64,000 nucleotides of DNA from M0108 sp044228795 (GTDB taxonomy: Bacteria > Pseudomonadota > Gammaproteobacteria > Chromatiales > Chromatiaceae): assembly GCA_044228795.1 (NCBI GenBank), contig JBGAUE010000009.1, forward strand, positions 1-64,000. The letters run 5' to 3'. Position numbers and translations under genes: made by a program. The notes beneath the pieces are model-generated. The model worked only from the letters and a program-made list of their open reading frames with translations. It did not search any database and had not been told where the DNA came from. Shown in pieces: positions 61,781 to 64,000 of this stretch; within the stretch, counting starts at the first letter, position 1, and each line of letters opens with the position of its first letter.

Positions 61781-62694
61781 ATCCGGACGCGGCTCAATTC
61801 GGCAAGGTGGCCTTGCTCCTGGGAGGAGCATCGGCGGAGCGCGAGATCTCACTCAAGAGTGGTCAAGCCGTGCTCGCGGCCCTACGGCGCCAGGGGGTGG
61901 ATGTGGATCCCCTGGACCCTGATGCCAGCGTCCTGGAGCGGCTGCGGCTGGGGGGCTACGACCGCGTCTTCATCATGCTCCATGGCCGGGGTGGCGAGGA
62001 TGGACGGATCCAGGGCGCCCTGGAGACCCTGGGCCTGCCTTACACGGGGTCGGGTGTCCTGGGCTCGGCCCTGGGTATGGATAAGTATCGCTGCAAGTTG
62101 GCCTGGCAGGGCGCCGGCCTGCCCACCGCGGATTTTATTCCGCTTCGTGATGACCGTGACCTGCCGCGAGCGGTGGTTTTGGGCTTTCCCCTCATGGTCA
62201 AACCAGCCCACGAGGGTTCGAGCATTGGTATGGCACGTGTGGAGGACGAAGAGCAACTGGCTAGGGCCTGGCGTGAGGCCCTTGGCTACGATCGCCTGGT
62301 CATTGCCGAACGTTGGATCTCCGGCCCCGAGTACACCTGCGCCATTCTTGGGAACGAGGCCCTACCCATGATTCGCCTGGAGACACCCCGGCAATTTTAT
62401 GACTATCAGGCCAAGTATTTTGCCAATGACACCCGTTACCTCTGTCCCTGCGGACTGTCCCAGGAGGAGGAGATGGGTCTGCAAACCCTGTCCCTGGCGG
62501 CCTTCGAGACCGTCGGGGCCCGCGGCTGGGGTCGGGTGGATCTGATGTTGGACCGGGATGGATCGCCCCATCTGCTGGAGATCAACACGGTGCCGGGCAT
62601 GACCGATCATAGCCTGGTGCCCATGGCGGCCAACGCCCGAGGTATCGGCTTTGATGAATTGGTCTGGCGCATTCTGGAGACAAGCCTTGAATAG
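61777..62694 (+). CDS. ddlB: D-alanine-D-alanine ligase
   Basis: ATP-grasp enzyme joining two D-Ala residues. The 305-residue protein has VALLLGGASAEREISLKSGQ, FIMLHGRGGEDGRIQGALET, YTGSGVLGSALGMDKYRCKL, VKPAHEGSSIGMARVEDE and LLEINTVPGMTDHSLVPMAA. It overlaps murB by 4 nt and precedes ftsQ by 1 bp. The symbol follows the dcw-located paralogue in Escherichia coli. Confidence 0.96.
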   Translation: MNPDAAQFGKVALLLGGASAEREISLKSGQAVLAALRRQGVDVDPLDPDASVLERLRLGGYDRVFIMLHGRGGEDGRIQGALETLGLPYTGSGVLGSALGMDKYRCKLAWQGAGLPTADFIPLRDDRDLPRAVVLGFPLMVKPAHEGSSIGMARVEDEEQLARAWREALGYDRLVIAERWISGPEYTCAILGNEALPMIRLETPRQFYDYQAKYFANDTRYLCPCGLSQEEEMGLQTLSLAAFETVGARGWGRVDLMLDRDGSPHLLEINTVPGMTDHSLVPMAANARGIGFDELVWRILETSLE

Positions 62695-62695
62695 G

Positions 62696-63589
62696 ATGCC
62701 CCCCCCCTCTCTGGTCAGGTATTCGCCACCCGCGCCGCCACCCAGGGTCGATTCCAAGGTGGCCTGGCGGTTGTTCAAGGGTTTCTCCGGCCTGTTTCTG
62801 ATCGCCCTTATGGTGGGCGGAGTCCATTGGCTTTTACGCTGCGAGTCTCAGTATCTGCCGGTACGGGTGGTCAGTATCGAGGGTGAGGTTAGGCAAATGA
62901 CCTTGCAACTGATCCAGGACCGGGTGGGCCAGACGTTGGAGGCTGGTATTCTCACCCAGGATCTGGGGGTCATTCAGGCGGCCATCAAGGAACTCCCTTG
63001 GGTGAGCGGCGCTGGGGTGCGTCGCGCCTGGCCGGACCGGCTGGTGATCTCGGTTCAGGAACATAAGCCCTTGGCGCGATGGGGTGATGATGGCTTGGTG
63101 ACAGCCGAGGGCCGCGTGTTTCGGCCCGATAGACACGAAATACCCCATGGCCTGCCGCGTCTGGCGGGTCCCGATGATCAGGCACCCCAAGTGGTTATGC
63201 GCTACCAGGCCTGGCAGCCCTTGCTTAAGTCTCAGGGTCTGGCGATCCTAGCCTTAGAGGACGATCCGCGAGGGGCCTGGACCCTGACCACAGATGCCGG
63301 CTTCAACCTTTTGCTGGGCAAGACGGATGTCGAAGCACGCCTGGAGCGCTTCCTGCGCGCCTATCCCAACATCCTGGCGGCTGGGCGGCCGGCACGAGTA
63401 GACATGCGATATAGTAACGGTTTAGCCGTAAGCTGGTCAGGCGCCAGGGTTGCCAGAGAGGCTGATCCGAATGCCGAGCCGTTTGCCCAGACCGGGCCCG
63501 ACGCCAGGGTACGGGTCTTCGTCCCCGGTCAAATACCTTCTTCCCACCTTGGACCGCCGGTCGAACCCCGGCGGTCGTCCCGGAGTTAG
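62696..63589 (+). CDS. ftsQ: Cell division protein FtsQ
   Basis: Bitopic division protein of 297 residues linking FtsL/FtsB to the divisome. It has a Pro-rich cytosolic start (RYSPPAPPPRVDSKVAW), one membrane helix (FSGLFLIALMVGGVHWLLR), a POTRA domain (YLPVRVVSIEGEVRQMTLQL) and the FtsQ-type VSGAGVRRAWPDRLVISVQE. The ATG at 62696 follows ddlB by 1 bp. The C-terminus is somewhat extended and Pro/Arg-rich. Confidence 0.93.
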   Translation: MPPPSLVRYSPPAPPPRVDSKVAWRLFKGFSGLFLIALMVGGVHWLLRCESQYLPVRVVSIEGEVRQMTLQLIQDRVGQTLEAGILTQDLGVIQAAIKELPWVSGAGVRRAWPDRLVISVQEHKPLARWGDDGLVTAEGRVFRPDRHEIPHGLPRLAGPDDQAPQVVMRYQAWQPLLKSQGLAILALEDDPRGAWTLTTDAGFNLLLGKTDVEARLERFLRAYPNILAAGRPARVDMRYSNGLAVSWSGARVAREADPNAEPFAQTGPDARVRVFVPGQIPSSHLGPPVEPRRSSRS

Positions 63590-63594
63590 CCAAG

Positions 63595-64000
63595 ATGTCG
63601 CGACGCGGCGATAAGAATCTACTAGTGGGGCTGGATATCGGTACCTCCAAGATCGCCTGCCTGGTGGGCGAGGAACGGGCTGATGGCCTCATTGAGATCG
63701 TGGGGGTAGGTACCCATCCCTCGCGGGGGCTGAAGCGCGGCGTGGTCGTGGATATCGAATCCACGGTGCAGTCCATCCAGCGCGCCGTGGAGGAAGCGGA
63801 ACTGATGGCGGGGTGTGAGATCCACTCGGTCCATGCCGGGATCGCCGGTAGCCATATCCGCAGCCTGAGTTCTCATGGCATTACCGCCATCAAGGACCGA
63901 GAGGTAAGTCAGGTCGATATGGATCGGGTCATCGACGCGGCCCGGGCAGTCGCCATTCCGGCGGACCAGAGGATACTTCACGTTCTGCCCCAGGAATTTG
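63595..64000 (+). CDS. ftsA: Cell division protein FtsA (cut by window edge)
   Basis: Actin-like protein that tethers FtsZ to the membrane. Only the first 135 codons are inside the window. They show the phosphate-1 region LLVGLDIGTSKIACLVGEER, VGVGTHPSRGLKRGVVVDIE, STVQSIQRAVEEAELMAGCE and HAGIAGSHIRSLSSHGITAI. Five bp separate it from ftsQ. ftsZ would be expected next. Confidence 0.97.
   Translation, partial: MSRRGDKNLLVGLDIGTSKIACLVGEERADGLIEIVGVGTHPSRGLKRGVVVDIESTVQSIQRAVEEAELMAGCEIHSVHAGIAGSHIRSLSSHGITAIKDREVSQVDMDRVIDAARAVAIPADQRILHVLPQEF

Overview
The window is GC-rich, compact chromosomal DNA from a gammaproteobacterium. Gene order and protein style point to the purple sulfur bacteria and relatives (Chromatiales). 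That placement is inference from the division cluster, the prp operon with acnD/prpF, the rpe-gph-trpE order and the Bat-type operon; no rRNA is present to confirm it.

Left part (1-21.2 kb) is mostly housekeeping: a truncated transposase and decayed small genes (1-1.1 kb); znuA-znuC-znuB zinc import on the minus strand, with a Zur-like palindrome between it and a divergent PfkB-type sugar kinase; djlA; rpe-gph-trpE; an MFS carrier; and a complete methylcitrate operon (prpE, GntR regulator, prpB, prpC, acnD, prpF). Two GntR-type operators flank the prpE promoter. A DUF559 gene bounded by inverted GC-rich repeats sits inside this operon between acnD and prpF. A Bcr/CflA exporter follows on the opposite strand.

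Accessory part (21.3-35.8 kb): a VapBC-type toxin-antitoxin pair, two tiny scars of a type I restriction-modification locus (hsdM start, hsdS end), an orphan VapB-like antitoxin with a 13-codon stub of its toxin, and then the most interesting locus. This is a peptide-modification-like cluster: a PF14907-type nucleotidyltransferase (plus strand) and, on the minus strand, a secreted gingipain-like C25 cysteine peptidase, a 63-residue candidate precursor peptide, an S24/S26-like protein with Cys in place of the nucleophilic Ser, an HprK-related kinase, a PqqD-like protein and a radical SAM protein. A decayed second radical SAM copy lies in the middle. A large lytic-transglycosylase-like protein and two unknown genes follow.

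Right part (35.8-64 kb): a cytosolic hybrid histidine kinase paired with a FIST-domain sensor; a MoxR/DUF58/DUF4381/BatA/BatB-C/BatD operon; the RNase P RNA gene; then the dcw cell-wall and division cluster from mraZ to the start of ftsA, with a sigma70 promoter and three MraZ boxes at 10-bp spacing in front of mraZ. Five related GC-rich palindromic repeats (18.05, 18.12, 18.5, 24.15, 40.4 kb) mark intergenic junctions. No tRNA genes or CRISPR arrays were seen.
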